Origin: JBQTIU01 sp052387815
Lineage (GTDB): Bacteria; Pseudomonadota; Alphaproteobacteria; CACIAM-22H2
NCBI GenBank assembly: GCA_052387815.1
Contig: JBQTIU010000069.1
Location: 1 to 15,172 of the forward strand
Direction of reading: 5' to 3'
Length of the DNA stretch: 15,172 nt
Shown here: in pieces, positions 6,894 through 14,473 of the stretch
Position numbering within the stretch: the stretch's first letter is position 1
Layout: each line of letters opens with the position of its first letter
Notes under the pieces: generated by a model
Databases searched by the model: none
Told to the model about the DNA's origin: nothing
The model's input: the letters and a program-made list of their open reading frames with translations, nothing else
Position numbers and translations under genes: made by a program

Positions 6894-7793
6894 CTAACGC
6901 TGGCTGCCTTCGAGCCCCTCGTTCGCCAGCGCGACGAGCGCTGCTTGCAGCCCCGCCGTGGCGCGCGCGAATTCGGGGTAGGCGAGCTTGTCCGGAGTAT
7001 CCTCGCCGCTGTGGTAGTAGGGGTAGCGGTAGAAGGCGGTGTCGGTCACCATGAGGGCGCGGTAGCCTTGCCGCCAGAACGACCAATGATCGCTCCAGGC
7101 GACGCCGGGGACACTACGGAAGGTCGCGACATGCTCCAGGGGAAAGTTCGAGTGCGCGCGGAAAGCCGCGGCCAGGCGGCGCATCGGCCGACGCGAGCCG
7201 AAGTCGGACACCAGGCCGATGAAGTTCGCGCGCTGTGGATAGAAATGGCGGAAAAGCGGCGGATAGCGCTGGCTGCCCACCTCGTCGCGGTAGTAGGCCA
7301 TGGTCTCGAGCGAAACCATGAGGGCGATCGCGTCGCCCCGCCGGCGCGCCATGGTGGCGTAAACCATGCTGCCCTGCTGCCCGCTCATGGAGAAAGGCGG
7401 TTCCTCGTTGACGAAGGCCACGAACCGAACCGTGAGCGCCGGCTCGAGGGCGGCGAAGGCGCGCGAGATTTCGATGAGCGTGGCGACACCGCTAGCGTTG
7501 TCGTTGGCGCCCGGGCTTCCCATGACCGAGTCGTAGTGGGCCCCGACGAGCAGGATCTCGTTCCTCCGCGCTCCGCCCGCCCGCGTCGCCTCGAGGTTGG
7601 CGCAGCTGAGCCCGGAGACCTCGTACCAGTAGGGCGTGATCGCATAGCCTTGCCGCCGCCACTCGGCCACGATGTATTCCGCGGCAGCGCTGAGCGCTGT
7701 GGGCCGGAAAACGTTGCGCTCCCCGATAAGGCCCGCCAGCCGCTCGACATGGGATCGCAGGCGGCGCGCGAGGTCGCTGTCGGTGGCGGTCAT
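6894..7793 (-). CDS. M28-family zinc metallopeptidase (aminopeptidase-like)
   Basis: This 299-residue protein has the M28 (Iap/aminopeptidase Y) metal-site order. HYDSV gives His86 and the general Asp88; GANDNASG gives bridging Asp98; NEEPPF gives catalytic Glu130 and ligand Glu131; SLETMAYY gives Glu163; YYHSGEDTPDKL gives His261. The flow from LLVGAHYDSV to GVATLIEISRAF is classic for the family. These enzymes cleave N-terminal residues from peptides or act on related amide substrates. The frame is open to 7880, but ATG 7793 (MTATDSDLARRLRSHV) has AGAGG just upstream and gives a natural start. There is no signal peptide with this start, so a cytoplasmic location is inferred, although many relatives are exported. 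It is divergent from the ProX gene. Confidence 0.88.
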   Translation of the reverse strand: MTATDSDLARRLRSHVERLAGLIGERNVFRPTALSAAAEYIVAEWRRQGYAITPYWYEVSGLSCANLEATRAGGARRNEILLVGAHYDSVMGSPGANDNASGVATLIEISRAFAALEPALTVRFVAFVNEEPPFSMSGQQGSMVYATMARRRGDAIALMVSLETMAYYRDEVGSQRYPPLFRHFYPQRANFIGLVSDFGSRRPMRRLAAAFRAHSNFPLEHVATFRSVPGVAWSDHWSFWRQGYRALMVTDTAFYRYPYYHSGEDTPDKLAYPEFARATAGLQAALVALANEGLEGSQR

Positions 7794-7972
7794 GGCCTCT
7801 CTGCCTGGCGCGGTCGGGGTTAGAGCCGACTTGGCGGCGCCCCGCCGCGCTCCTAGAATACCTGGCCGGCCTGGTATCACGGGAGGGTCCTCGTGTCGCT
7901 TGGGCCAAGTGCCGGTGGTCGTGCCGGCGGCGGCGCGCTGATCGCGCGCGGCCCCAACCTGATCCGGCCCCC

Positions 7973-8488
7973 ATGCCCGCCACCCGCGCCGACCTGTTCC
8001 AGCGCCTCGCCGAGCTCGGGATCGAGACCGAGACCCACGAGCACCGGGCGGTGTTCACGGTCGAGCAGAGCCGCGAGCTCCATGCGCGGATCCCCGGCGG
8101 CCATTCCAAGAATCTGTTCTTGAAGGACGCCAAGGACCGCTTGTGGCTCATCGTCGCGCCGGCGGAGGCGGCGGTGGACCTCAAGGCGCTGCCCGAGCGC
8201 ATCGGCTCGAAGCGCCTGTCATTCGGCCGGCCGGAGCTTTTGTTCGAGGCGCTCGGCGTCGAGGCGGGTTCGGTGACCCCATTTGCGCTCATCAACGATA
8301 CGGGCCGTCGCATGACCCTGGTCATCGACCAAGCGATGCTGAGCGAGGAGGTCCTCAACTTCCATCCGCTCGAGAACACGGCCACGACCAGCATCTCGCC
8401 CGCCGACCTCATCGCCTTCGTGCGCGCCTGCGGCCACGAGCCGGTGGTGGTCGCGCTTGGCTGTGGGCCGGCCAAGTCATTGCGCTAG
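7973..8488 (+). CDS. proX: Stand-alone prolyl-tRNA editing deacylase (ProX/YbaK-EbsC family)
   Basis: This 171-residue cytoplasmic protein belongs to the INS-like family that hydrolyses mischarged tRNA, most often Ala-tRNA(Pro), in organisms whose ProRS lacks an editing domain. Diagnostic features are HSKNLFLKD with the essential Lys46, the GSVTP substrate-pocket motif (residues 99-103) followed by FALIND, and NFHPLENTATTSI near residues 130-142. Length and layout agree with bacterial ProXp-ala proteins, which are common in Alphaproteobacteria. The start ATG at 7973 is the only sensible one; the upstream region is GC-rich without a clear ribosome binding site. The gene is divergent from the peptidase and followed by the cyclophilin gene 83 bases later. 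Family is very secure; the exact amino-acid specificity is inferred. Confidence 0.9.
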   Translation: MPATRADLFQRLAELGIETETHEHRAVFTVEQSRELHARIPGGHSKNLFLKDAKDRLWLIVAPAEAAVDLKALPERIGSKRLSFGRPELLFEALGVEAGSVTPFALINDTGRRMTLVIDQAMLSEEVLNFHPLENTATTSISPADLIAFVRACGHEPVVVALGCGPAKSLR

Positions 8489-8571
8489 GCCGGGGGCGCA
8501 ACCATAATGGCCCGCGCGCGGCCCGCATCGTGGCCGCGAGCCGGCGTTAACGACACTTCAGGGGTTTTTCC

Positions 8572-9108
8572 ATGCTGCGCCTCTTTCGATCGCTCGTCGT
8601 GACGGTTCTCGGTGCGATTGCGATGGGGACCCACGCCATGGCCCAGGATCTCGAGAATACGCTTTACCTCGACCTCGAATACGGCCGCGTGGTCGTCCAG
8701 CTTCGCGCCGATCTCGCGCCCAAGCACGTGGCGCGCATCAAGGAGCTCGCCCGCCAGGGCTTCTATAACGGGCTCACCTTCCACCGGGTGATCGAGGGCT
8801 TCATGGCGCAGGGCGGCGATCCGCGCGGCACCGGCACCGGCGGGTCGGGCGTCAAGCTGCCGGCCGAGTTCTCACGCGAGCCGTTCGTGCGCGGGACGCT
8901 CGGCATGGCGCGGTCGAGCGATCCCAACAGCGGCGACAGCCAGTTCTTCATTATGTTCGCCCCCGGCTCGTTCCTCGACGGAAAATACACCGTCTGGGGC
9001 AAGGTCGTCTCCGGCATGGAGTTCGTCGACAAGATCAAGCGCGGCGAGCCGCCGCGCGCTCCGGACAAGATCGTCCGCATGCAGGTCGCGGCCGACGCCA
9101 AGAACTGA
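8572..9108 (+). CDS. Exported peptidyl-prolyl cis-trans isomerase (cyclophilin)
   Basis: Cyclophilins speed proline isomerisation during folding. The 178-residue protein begins with a signal peptide (basic MLRLFRS, hydrophobic residues 8-19, cleavage likely after AMA at 24), so it should act in the periplasm, as PpiA does. The core carries FHRVIEGFMAQGG with catalytic Arg72, Phe77, Met78 and Gln80, then GMARSSDPNSGDSQFFIM (Gln124, Phe126), and LDGKYTVWGKV. This last block has Tyr139 where many cyclophilins have His, as bacterial types often do. The gene is complete, with a weak AGGGG upstream. It converges with the DUF4340 gene; hairpins lie between them. Confidence 0.93.
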   Translation: MLRLFRSLVVTVLGAIAMGTHAMAQDLENTLYLDLEYGRVVVQLRADLAPKHVARIKELARQGFYNGLTFHRVIEGFMAQGGDPRGTGTGGSGVKLPAEFSREPFVRGTLGMARSSDPNSGDSQFFIMFAPGSFLDGKYTVWGKVVSGMEFVDKIKRGEPPRAPDKIVRMQVAADAKN

Positions 9109-9161
9109 CGGCCGCGGGTAGGAACCGGGGCGTATCGCGGTCTTGCCACGGGGTCGTGTAG

Positions 9162-9182
9162 GGGCCGGTTTCGAACCGGCCC
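9162..9182. repeat. Perfect 9-bp palindrome in a convergent intergenic region
   Basis: GGGCCGGTT-TCG-AACCGGCCC forms a 9-bp perfect stem with a three-base loop, 53 bases after the cyclophilin stop and about 110 before the DUF4340 stop on the other strand. There is no T-run. It could act as a bidirectional terminator or be a REP-like dispersed palindrome. Confidence 0.65.
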
Positions 9183-9205
9183 ACCCGGGCGGGTCTTAAG
9201 ACCGG

Positions 9206-9235
9206 CGAGGCGCGAGGCAACGCCTCGCGGCCTCG
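9206..9235. repeat. 13-bp GC-rich hairpin sharing its core with one near the rrn operon
   Basis: CGAGGC (9206-9211) continues into GCGAGGC (9212-9218), with loop AAC, and pairs with GCCTCGC (9222-9228) and GCCTCG (9230-9235), with one bulged G at 9229. The inner 17-mer GCGAGGC-AAC-GCCTCGC recurs with one loop change at 14123-14139, so it is a dispersed palindrome rather than a unique terminator. Confidence 0.68.
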
Positions 9236-9291
9236 CCCCTCCGCGCGATCCGCCGCGTTCTCCGCGGTGCATTCGAATCAGCCCCGCGTTA

Positions 9292-10359
9292 CTACGCCTT
9301 TTCCTCCAGGAGGTCGGCGAGCTTCTTGCGCATGGCGTCGAGCTTCCAGGTCGCCAGCTTGTAGGCCCAGGCGCCGAGCCGGGCGTTGATGTCTTGGACC
9401 TCCTTCGCGACCTCCTCGGCGGGCTTGAGCTTGCCGCCGTCCTCGAGCTTGAGCGGCTCGGCCGGCGCCTCGAAGCTGGCGCCAAAGCGCACCCAGGTCT
9501 CGCCGTCCTTGTCGGCGAGGCTGGCGCGCAGCTTGAGGCCGTCGAAACTCGTCAGCTCCGCGCCCGGTCGCTCGGCCGCGAACTCGAGCTCGGCGGCCGG
9601 GCGCACGTCCTCGAGCTCGAGCGCTTCGAAAGCGCCGCCGACCGCGTTGACGTCATAGGGCGATTTGGGCTTGCGTCCCTCGGGCAGGTCGCGGATGGCG
9701 AAATCCTTGACGTCGGCCTTGGCGCGCTCGAGCGTGAGCCGCGCCCCGTCGGCGGCGAGCACCTCCACCCGCCGCACGCGATCGCGCGAGATGTCGGCCA
9801 GCTTGCGGTCGAGCCAGCGGACCGAGTCGCGATCGACGGACAAGCGGCCACGCGCCAGCCACGCCTGCGCCTCGCCCGCCTTGCGCACATATACCCCCTC
9901 GGCCGCCGCTCCGCCACCGCGCCCGAAGCGCTGCTTGCCGACGATGAGGCTGGCAACCTCCTTGCCGTCCCCATCCTTGAGGCTGACCAGCACCGACTTC
10001 GCCTCGCCCGCCAGGTCTTCGACCTCGAGCGCCGCATAGTTGGAGGCGACGCTCGTCTTCGCCTCCATCGTTCTGAGCTCGGCGAACTCGAACAGGAACT
10101 TCCGCACCTTGTCGAGGGAGGCCGGGTAGTTCGACTTCTCGGGCATGACCCAACCCTGTTCACCGCGCACCAGCGTGAACGCGCCCTCAAGGCGCGCGAT
10201 CGACAGCATCCTGATGTCCTCGCCGCGCGCCGCAAGCTCCGGGAACAGCCGCTCGCCCGCCGCCGGCCCGACGGGCCCGCCGTCGCGAGAGACGGCGATC
10301 GCCGCCACCGCCGCCACGGCCGTCACGCCGGCGAGCGCCACCAGGATTTTCGCCTTCAT
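9292..10359 (-). CDS. DUF4340 domain-containing protein
   Basis: This 355-residue protein has one N-terminal membrane anchor (residues 4-24, MKAKILVALAGVTAVAAVAA) and a periplasmic remainder. It shows DUF4340 features: a strand with LVRGEQGWVMPE, then YPASLDKVRKFLFEFAELRTMEAKTS, NYAALEVED, LIVGKQRFG, and a VYVRKAGEAQAWLARGRL block with DRDSVRWLDRKLADI. DUF4340 genes very often sit directly after gldG-like genes of ABC-2 modules, as here: this start lies 4 bases after the preceding stop, and GAGGTGAGG supplies a ribosome binding site. It is the last gene of the operon. Function is unknown; a role as a periplasmic accessory of the transporter is inferred from context only. The highly charged C-terminus is lysine-rich. 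Confidence 0.88.
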   Translation of the reverse strand: MKAKILVALAGVTAVAAVAAIAVSRDGGPVGPAAGERLFPELAARGEDIRMLSIARLEGAFTLVRGEQGWVMPEKSNYPASLDKVRKFLFEFAELRTMEAKTSVASNYAALEVEDLAGEAKSVLVSLKDGDGKEVASLIVGKQRFGRGGGAAAEGVYVRKAGEAQAWLARGRLSVDRDSVRWLDRKLADISRDRVRRVEVLAADGARLTLERAKADVKDFAIRDLPEGRKPKSPYDVNAVGGAFEALELEDVRPAAELEFAAERPGAELTSFDGLKLRASLADKDGETWVRFGASFEAPAEPLKLEDGGKLKPAEEVAKEVQDINARLGAWAYKLATWKLDAMRKKLADLLEEKA

Positions 10360-10363
10360 TGCC

Positions 10364-12340
10364 TCACCTCGCCTCGATCCGGGCCGAGCGCTCGGCGGCG
10401 GCCTGCCGCTCGGGGCGCCGCCGGCGCAGGCGCACGAGCTCGAGCCCGACCGCGACCACGCCGATGCCGATCGGGATCAGGCCGATGTTGACGAATTTGA
10501 GCCAGGTCTCGAGGCCGTCGATGTCCTTGCGCAGGTCGCGCTGCACGTCGCGCAGCTCCTTGCGGATGGCCACCATCTCGTGGCGGAACTGGTCGATCGC
10601 CTCCTGCTGGGCCTTGGACAGGATGGCCTTGGCCACGCCCTGATCCTGGATCTGGATCTCGTTGAGCTTCTTCTCGGTGTCCTTGAGCTTGTCGGTGAGC
10701 TCGCGCTCCTTGGCGCGGTAGCGCAACTCGGCGTCGCGCTGGATCGCCTGCACGCGGGTGAAGGGCCGCGCCGAGCCCCCGCGCGAGCGCAACGAAATGA
10801 GATCGTCGCTGCCCGACAGGTTGTCGACCGCGTTGATCACGAAGTCGCCGTTGGCGGCCGTCGGCACGAGCAGCTTCTGGCCGAAGAAGTCCTGGACTTG
10901 GACCCAGAACCGGTCCTCGAGCAGGTCGGTGTCGGCGACGACGATGATGTTGACCGGCGCGCGAGATTGGGCGAGGTGCGCACCCGGCGCGGGCAGGGCC
11001 GCCGCCGTGCCCGGCGCGCCCTCCGACTTCGGCTCGCCCTCGGCCGGCTTGGGATCGGCGGGCGGTCCGCCGGGGAAGGCCGACTTGACGTCCCCGCGGA
11101 TGCGCGCTGCCAGCATGAAAGACCCGTTCTCGGGCTTGAACTCGGCCAGCAACCGCACCGGATCGGGGCTCATTTTCACGCTCTCGGCCTCGATCTGCAT
11201 CGACTGCGGGCTGGTCTGGATGAGCGGCGTGATCGTCGTCGTCGCCCCGTCCTTGGGCTTGAGGATGCCGGCGCTCGCCATCTGGATGAGGCCGGTCTCC
11301 GCCATCAGGACGTCGCTGCGGTTCAAGTTGGCGTCGCGCAAAGCGAGCCACAGCACGTAGTCGACGGCCCGGATCCGGGTCTCGGTGCCGGCGTTGACGC
11401 GGCGCGCGCTGGCGCGGTCGCCGGCGAGCTTGCCCTCGACCAGTTCGACGCCCCAGGCATCGAAGAGTTTCTTGAGTTGCGAGGCAGTATAGCCGGTCTG
11501 CGCCGCTGGCCCCGGCCGGCCGAGCTCGCCCTCGGCGTGCGGGTCGACGAAGACGAGCGCGTGCCCGCCGGCGAGCACGAACTGGTCGATGGCGTACAGC
11601 GTTCGCTCGGGCAGGTCCTTGGGATGGACGACAACCAAGACGCCGATATCTTGCGGGATGTCCTTGGCGTCGCGCTCGATCGCGCGGACCTCGAAGAACT
11701 GCTGCAACTGGGTGTAGATGGTCCACGGTTCGGGCGGCATCCGGGGGCCGCGGAATTCGCCCTGCAGCGGCAGGCTCGACAGCAAGCCGACGGCCTTCTT
11801 CTTCGGCGTCGCCAGGTTGAAGACGAGCTTGGTGAGGTCGTATTCGAGGAAGCGCTCGCGCTCCGGCTGGAAGAAGGGGATCGCTTCCTCCTTGTCTGAG
11901 CTGTTGACCCCGGCGAGGCCGAAATAGACCAGCTCGCCCGCCTGGTTCACGGGCACGCCCTGGAGGCCGAGAGCCACCGCGCGGTCCTCTTCGTCCGAGA
12001 ACGACGGCGGGTCGATGATCTCGAGGCGGAGCTTGCCGCGCGCCACGGTCTGGTATTCCCGGAGCATTTCTCGCAGCCGGACCGCGTAGGAGGCGTAGCT
12101 CGGGATTTCCTTGCCGAGCCGGTCCGAGAAGTAGAACCGCAATGTGATCGGTTCGTCGATCTTGGCGAGCACCGACCGGGTCCCGGCCGACAGCGTATAC
12201 AGCTTCTCGGCGGTGAGGTCGATGCGCGCCACGCCCAGGAGCGCGTTGGCCACGATGTTGAATGCCAGGAACAGGATCGCGGCGAGGACTAGCCCGCCGG
12301 CGGAAATCAGGGTGCGCCTCAGTTGCGCGCGCGCGTGCAT
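10364..12340 (-). CDS. gldG: GldG-family ABC transporter auxiliary membrane protein
   Basis: This 658-residue protein begins with a membrane helix (about residues 11-33). A GldG_N/ABC_transp_aux region follows: IDLTAEKLYTLSAGTRSVLA, then EPITLRFYFSDRLG, MLREYQ and LRLEIIDP; further on PQDIGVLVVVHPKDLPERTL leads to LAGGHALVFVDP. A charged segment at about 515-605 (RYRAKERELTDKLKDTEKKL onward) should form a coiled coil. A C-terminal helix (about 616-637) precedes an arginine-rich cytoplasmic tail. Two membrane helices around a large periplasmic domain is the GldG layout. The frame stays open to 12904, but that extension is a shadow of the permease gene; ATG 12340 has AGGGCGG upstream and lies 2 bases after the permease stop. 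It works with the ATPase and permease; the substrate is unknown. A proline/alanine/glycine-rich insert near residues 420-455 is probably disordered. Confidence 0.88.
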   Translation of the reverse strand: MHARAQLRRTLISAGGLVLAAILFLAFNIVANALLGVARIDLTAEKLYTLSAGTRSVLAKIDEPITLRFYFSDRLGKEIPSYASYAVRLREMLREYQTVARGKLRLEIIDPPSFSDEEDRAVALGLQGVPVNQAGELVYFGLAGVNSSDKEEAIPFFQPERERFLEYDLTKLVFNLATPKKKAVGLLSSLPLQGEFRGPRMPPEPWTIYTQLQQFFEVRAIERDAKDIPQDIGVLVVVHPKDLPERTLYAIDQFVLAGGHALVFVDPHAEGELGRPGPAAQTGYTASQLKKLFDAWGVELVEGKLAGDRASARRVNAGTETRIRAVDYVLWLALRDANLNRSDVLMAETGLIQMASAGILKPKDGATTTITPLIQTSPQSMQIEAESVKMSPDPVRLLAEFKPENGSFMLAARIRGDVKSAFPGGPPADPKPAEGEPKSEGAPGTAAALPAPGAHLAQSRAPVNIIVVADTDLLEDRFWVQVQDFFGQKLLVPTAANGDFVINAVDNLSGSDDLISLRSRGGSARPFTRVQAIQRDAELRYRAKERELTDKLKDTEKKLNEIQIQDQGVAKAILSKAQQEAIDQFRHEMVAIRKELRDVQRDLRKDIDGLETWLKFVNIGLIPIGIGVVAVGLELVRLRRRRPERQAAAERSARIEAR

Positions 12341-12342
12341 GT

Positions 12343-13077
12343 CTAGCCGCCCTTTTTCATGTCGACGATCACCGCGTTGGCGAACAGGAAGACGGCGATC
12401 AGCGAGGCGAAATACGCGATGTCGCGAAGATCGATGACCCCGCGGCTGATGGTGTGGAAATGGCTGAGGAAGCTCATCGACGAGATCGCCTCGACGACCG
12501 CGGCCGGCGCCCAGCCGGCGAAGAAATTGAGGACGATCGGCGCGCCCGACACGGTGAAGACGAAGCACAAGGCGGCGCCGACGACGAAGGATATGACCTG
12601 GTTCCTGGTCGTCGCCGAAATGCAGGCGCCGATCGCCAGGTAGCCGCCGGCCATCAACAGGCTGCCGACATAAGAGGCGAGGATCGCCCCGTTGTCCGGG
12701 GCACCGAGATAGTTGACCGTGATCCAGATCGGGAAGGTGAGCAGGAGCGCCACGCCGGTGAACGCCCAGGCGGCTAGGAACTTGCCGAGCACCGCCTGGG
12801 GCATCGAGATCGGCAGGCTCAAGAACAGCTCGATGGTCCCGGTCTTGCGCTCCTCGGACCACAGGCGCATGGCGATCGCCGGGATGAGGAACAGGTACAG
12901 CCACGGATGGAACGTGAAGAACGATTGCAGATCGGCCTGGCCGCGCTCGAAGAAATTTCCGAGATAGAAGGTGAAGGCGCCGGACAGGCCGAGGAAGATC
13001 ACCAGGAAGACATAGGCGACCGGGGTCGCGAAATAGCCGCCGAGCTCGCGGCTCATGATGATCAGGATGTTGCGCAT
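12343..13077 (-). CDS. ABC-2 type transporter permease (GldF/NosY-like)
   Basis: This 244-residue inner-membrane protein has six predicted helices at about residues 20-40, 55-72, 98-121, 132-152, 160-180 and 219-238. The cytoplasmic motif MRLWSEERKTGTIELFLSLP after the second helix is the ABC-2 coupling region found in GldF and NosY permeases. With the upstream ATPase it would form the exporter core. The start ATG 13077 lies 7 bases after the ATPase stop, and the stop at 12343 is 2 bases before gldG, so the genes are tightly co-transcribed. Length fits the family (about 240). The transported substrate cannot be read from sequence. Confidence 0.92.
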   Translation of the reverse strand: MRNILIIMSRELGGYFATPVAYVFLVIFLGLSGAFTFYLGNFFERGQADLQSFFTFHPWLYLFLIPAIAMRLWSEERKTGTIELFLSLPISMPQAVLGKFLAAWAFTGVALLLTFPIWITVNYLGAPDNGAILASYVGSLLMAGGYLAIGACISATTRNQVISFVVGAALCFVFTVSGAPIVLNFFAGWAPAAVVEAISSMSFLSHFHTISRGVIDLRDIAYFASLIAVFLFANAVIVDMKKGG

Positions 13078-13084
13078 CGGCGCC

Positions 13085-14032
13085 TCAATTAGCTTCCAGG
13101 GTGATGGTGCGAAAGACCTCGTCGAGCCGGCCGCGCTCGACCCGGATCTCCTCGATGCCGAGGGCGCCGTCGCGCGCCAGGCGATTGATATCGGCGACGA
13201 TCGTCTTGCCGGCCCTCGGGAAGGCGATCAGGCACGCCATGTCGTCCTCGCCCGCGATCTCCTCGACGGCGGCGACGTCGGGCAGGCGGCGCACATCGGC
13301 GCTCGCCGCCTTCGCCTTCTCGGCCTTGAGCACCACGGAGACGGCATTGTGATAGCGCGAGCGCGCCTCGAGCGCCTCGGGGCTGCCGTCGGCGACCACC
13401 CGGCCGCGCGCGATGATCATCGCCCGCGTGCACACGGCTTCGACCTCCTCGAGGATGTGGGTCGAAACGATGATCGCCTTGTCATGCGCCATGGCGCGGA
13501 TGAGGGTGCGGACCTGGTGCTTCTGGTTGGGGTCGAGGCCGTCGGTGGGCTCGTCGAGGACCAGGACCTCGGGATCGTGCAAGAGGGCCTGGGCCAAGCC
13601 GACGCGGCGCTTGAACCCTTTCGAGAGCGTGTCGATCGGCCGGTAGAAGACTTCCTCGAGCTGCAAGCGGGCCACCGCCGCGGCCACGCGCCGCCGCTTC
13701 TCGGGCCCCCGGAAGCCGCGGATGCCGGCGATGAAGTTGAGGAACGCCGCCGGCGTCATGTCGGCGTAAAGGGGGGCGCCTTCGGGCAGGTAGCCGAGGC
13801 TACGCTTGACGCCGACCGGATCCTCGATCACGTCGTGGCCGCAGACCACGGCCGTGCCTGCGCTCGGCGCCAGGAAGCCGGCGATCATCTTCATGGCCGT
13901 CGACTTGCCGGCCCCGTTGGGCCCGAGGAAGCCCAGGACCTCGCCGCGCGCGAGGGTGAACGACACGCCGTCGACGGCGACGATCGGACCGAATTTCTTG
14001 GTCAAATTGCGGACCGCAATCCTCTCGGACAT
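13085..14032 (-). CDS. ABC transporter ATP-binding protein (GldA/NosF-like)
   Basis: This 315-residue cytoplasmic ATPase has all nucleotide-binding motifs: Walker A GPNGAGKST (37-45), signature LSKGFKRR starting at 136, Walker B VLVLDEPTDGLDP (156-168) and the H-loop His192 in VSTH. In the Q-loop region the sequence is YLPEGAPLY, with Glu at the usual Gln position, as in other GldA-like ATPases. A C-terminal extension (about 215-315) is typical of export-type ATPases of this group. The frame extends to 14326, but ATG 14032 (MSERIAVRNLTKKFG) matches family starts and has GGGTGG upstream. It is the first gene of the four-gene operon and is divergent from the rRNA operon. It energises the permease downstream. 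Confidence 0.93.
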   Translation of the reverse strand: MSERIAVRNLTKKFGPIVAVDGVSFTLARGEVLGFLGPNGAGKSTAMKMIAGFLAPSAGTAVVCGHDVIEDPVGVKRSLGYLPEGAPLYADMTPAAFLNFIAGIRGFRGPEKRRRVAAAVARLQLEEVFYRPIDTLSKGFKRRVGLAQALLHDPEVLVLDEPTDGLDPNQKHQVRTLIRAMAHDKAIIVSTHILEEVEAVCTRAMIIARGRVVADGSPEALEARSRYHNAVSVVLKAEKAKAASADVRRLPDVAAVEEIAGEDDMACLIAFPRAGKTIVADINRLARDGALGIEEIRVERGRLDEVFRTITLEAN

Positions 14033-14121
14033 GTCGGCTGCCACCCCATCGCTCGAGTCGGTTCGACCGGGACCCGTCCGGGCGCGCCCTGATTTAGAGG
14101 AATGCGCCAGTTTTGCAAGGG

Positions 14122-14140
14122 GGCGAGGCAGCGCCTCGCC
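14122..14140. repeat. GC-rich palindrome, second copy of the 9212-9228 type
   Basis: GGCGAGGC-AGC-GCCTCGCC is a perfect 8-bp stem with a three-base loop. Its 17-base core differs from the copy at 9212-9228 by one base in the loop. Confidence 0.68.
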
Positions 14141-14183
14141 GGGCGCGGATCGCGGGCGCGCCCAAGGCCGCGACGCGAGGGGC

Positions 14184-14210
14184 GGCGGGCGCCAGTCGCT
14201 GGCGCCCGCC
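14184..14210. repeat. Perfect 12-bp palindrome
   Basis: GGCGGGCGCCAG-TCG-CTGGCGCCCGCC forms a 12-bp stem with a TCG loop in the spacer between the divergent ABC operon and rRNA operon. There is no T-run, so it is probably a structural or REP-like element rather than a terminator. Confidence 0.68.
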
Positions 14211-14213
14211 TTG

Positions 14214-14322
14214 GGGGTCGCCGGTGGGCGCTCGGGGCGCAACGCGTGACCGGCGTTGGCGACGCTGATCGTCATGCCGATTTCGGGGTCGCCGGTGGGC
14301 GCCCGGGGCGCAACGCGTAACC
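14214..14322. repeat. Pair of 38-bp direct repeats, 71-bp period
   Basis: Copies lie at 14214-14251 and 14285-14322. Each begins GGGGTCGCCGGTGGGCGC and ends in CGCAACGCGT-n-ACC; they differ at two positions (T/C and G/A). The 33-base spacer contains no gene. The pair sits upstream of the rRNA promoter in a stretch with no gene (14033-14382). Confidence 0.85.
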
Positions 14323-14347
14323 TCAAGACATGGTTGAGGTTTTTGGC

Positions 14348-14356
14348 TGTGGATAA
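14348..14356 (-). promoter_or_regulatory. Perfect DnaA box upstream of the rrn promoter
   Basis: TGTGGATAA on the + strand is TTATCCACA on the minus strand, the exact consensus DnaA box. It lies 26 bases before the -35 hexamer of the rRNA promoter. I saw no second exact copy in the window, so it is not an origin cluster. Binding is inferred. Confidence 0.5.
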
Positions 14357-14382
14357 GTCGGCCGCGGGGGTGCCGAAAAGGT

Positions 14383-14412
14383 TTGACAGGGCAGCGAGGG
14401 CGGTCGTATAAG
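14383..14412 (+). promoter_or_regulatory. Ribosomal RNA operon promoter
   Basis: TTGACA (14383-14388) and TATAAG (14407-14412) with an 18-base spacer are a near-consensus sigma-70 promoter. The GC-rich stretch following the -10 (CCGCCCCCCC) is the discriminator type linked to stringent control by ppGpp. Inverted hexamers GGGCGG (14398-14403) and CCGCCC (14414-14419) flank the -10. The start would be near 14419, leaving a leader of about 245 bases before 16S. Confidence 0.82.
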
Positions 14413-14473
14413 TCCGCCCCCCCGCACCCGGGACATAGCCGGCACAACCGTGCGATGGCTTGGCTGCGGGGTG

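Noticed and set aside
7233..7241. DnaA-box-like TGTGGATAG
   Set aside because: It has one mismatch to the consensus and lies inside the peptidase coding region, alone.
10145..11899. Long + strand open frame opposite the GldG and DUF4340 genes
   Set aside because: It is the antisense shadow of high-GC coding sequence; it has low-complexity composition and no recognisable domain, while the minus-strand frames encode clear families.
12341..12904. Upstream extension of the GldG frame
   Set aside because: This part overlaps the well-supported permease in another frame and has histidine/arginine-rich shadow composition; the start at 12340 has a ribosome binding site and correct spacing.
14033..14326. 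Upstream extension of the ABC ATPase frame
   Set aside because: It translates the palindromes and direct repeats into low-complexity sequence not found in ABC ATPases; ATG 14032 fits the family.
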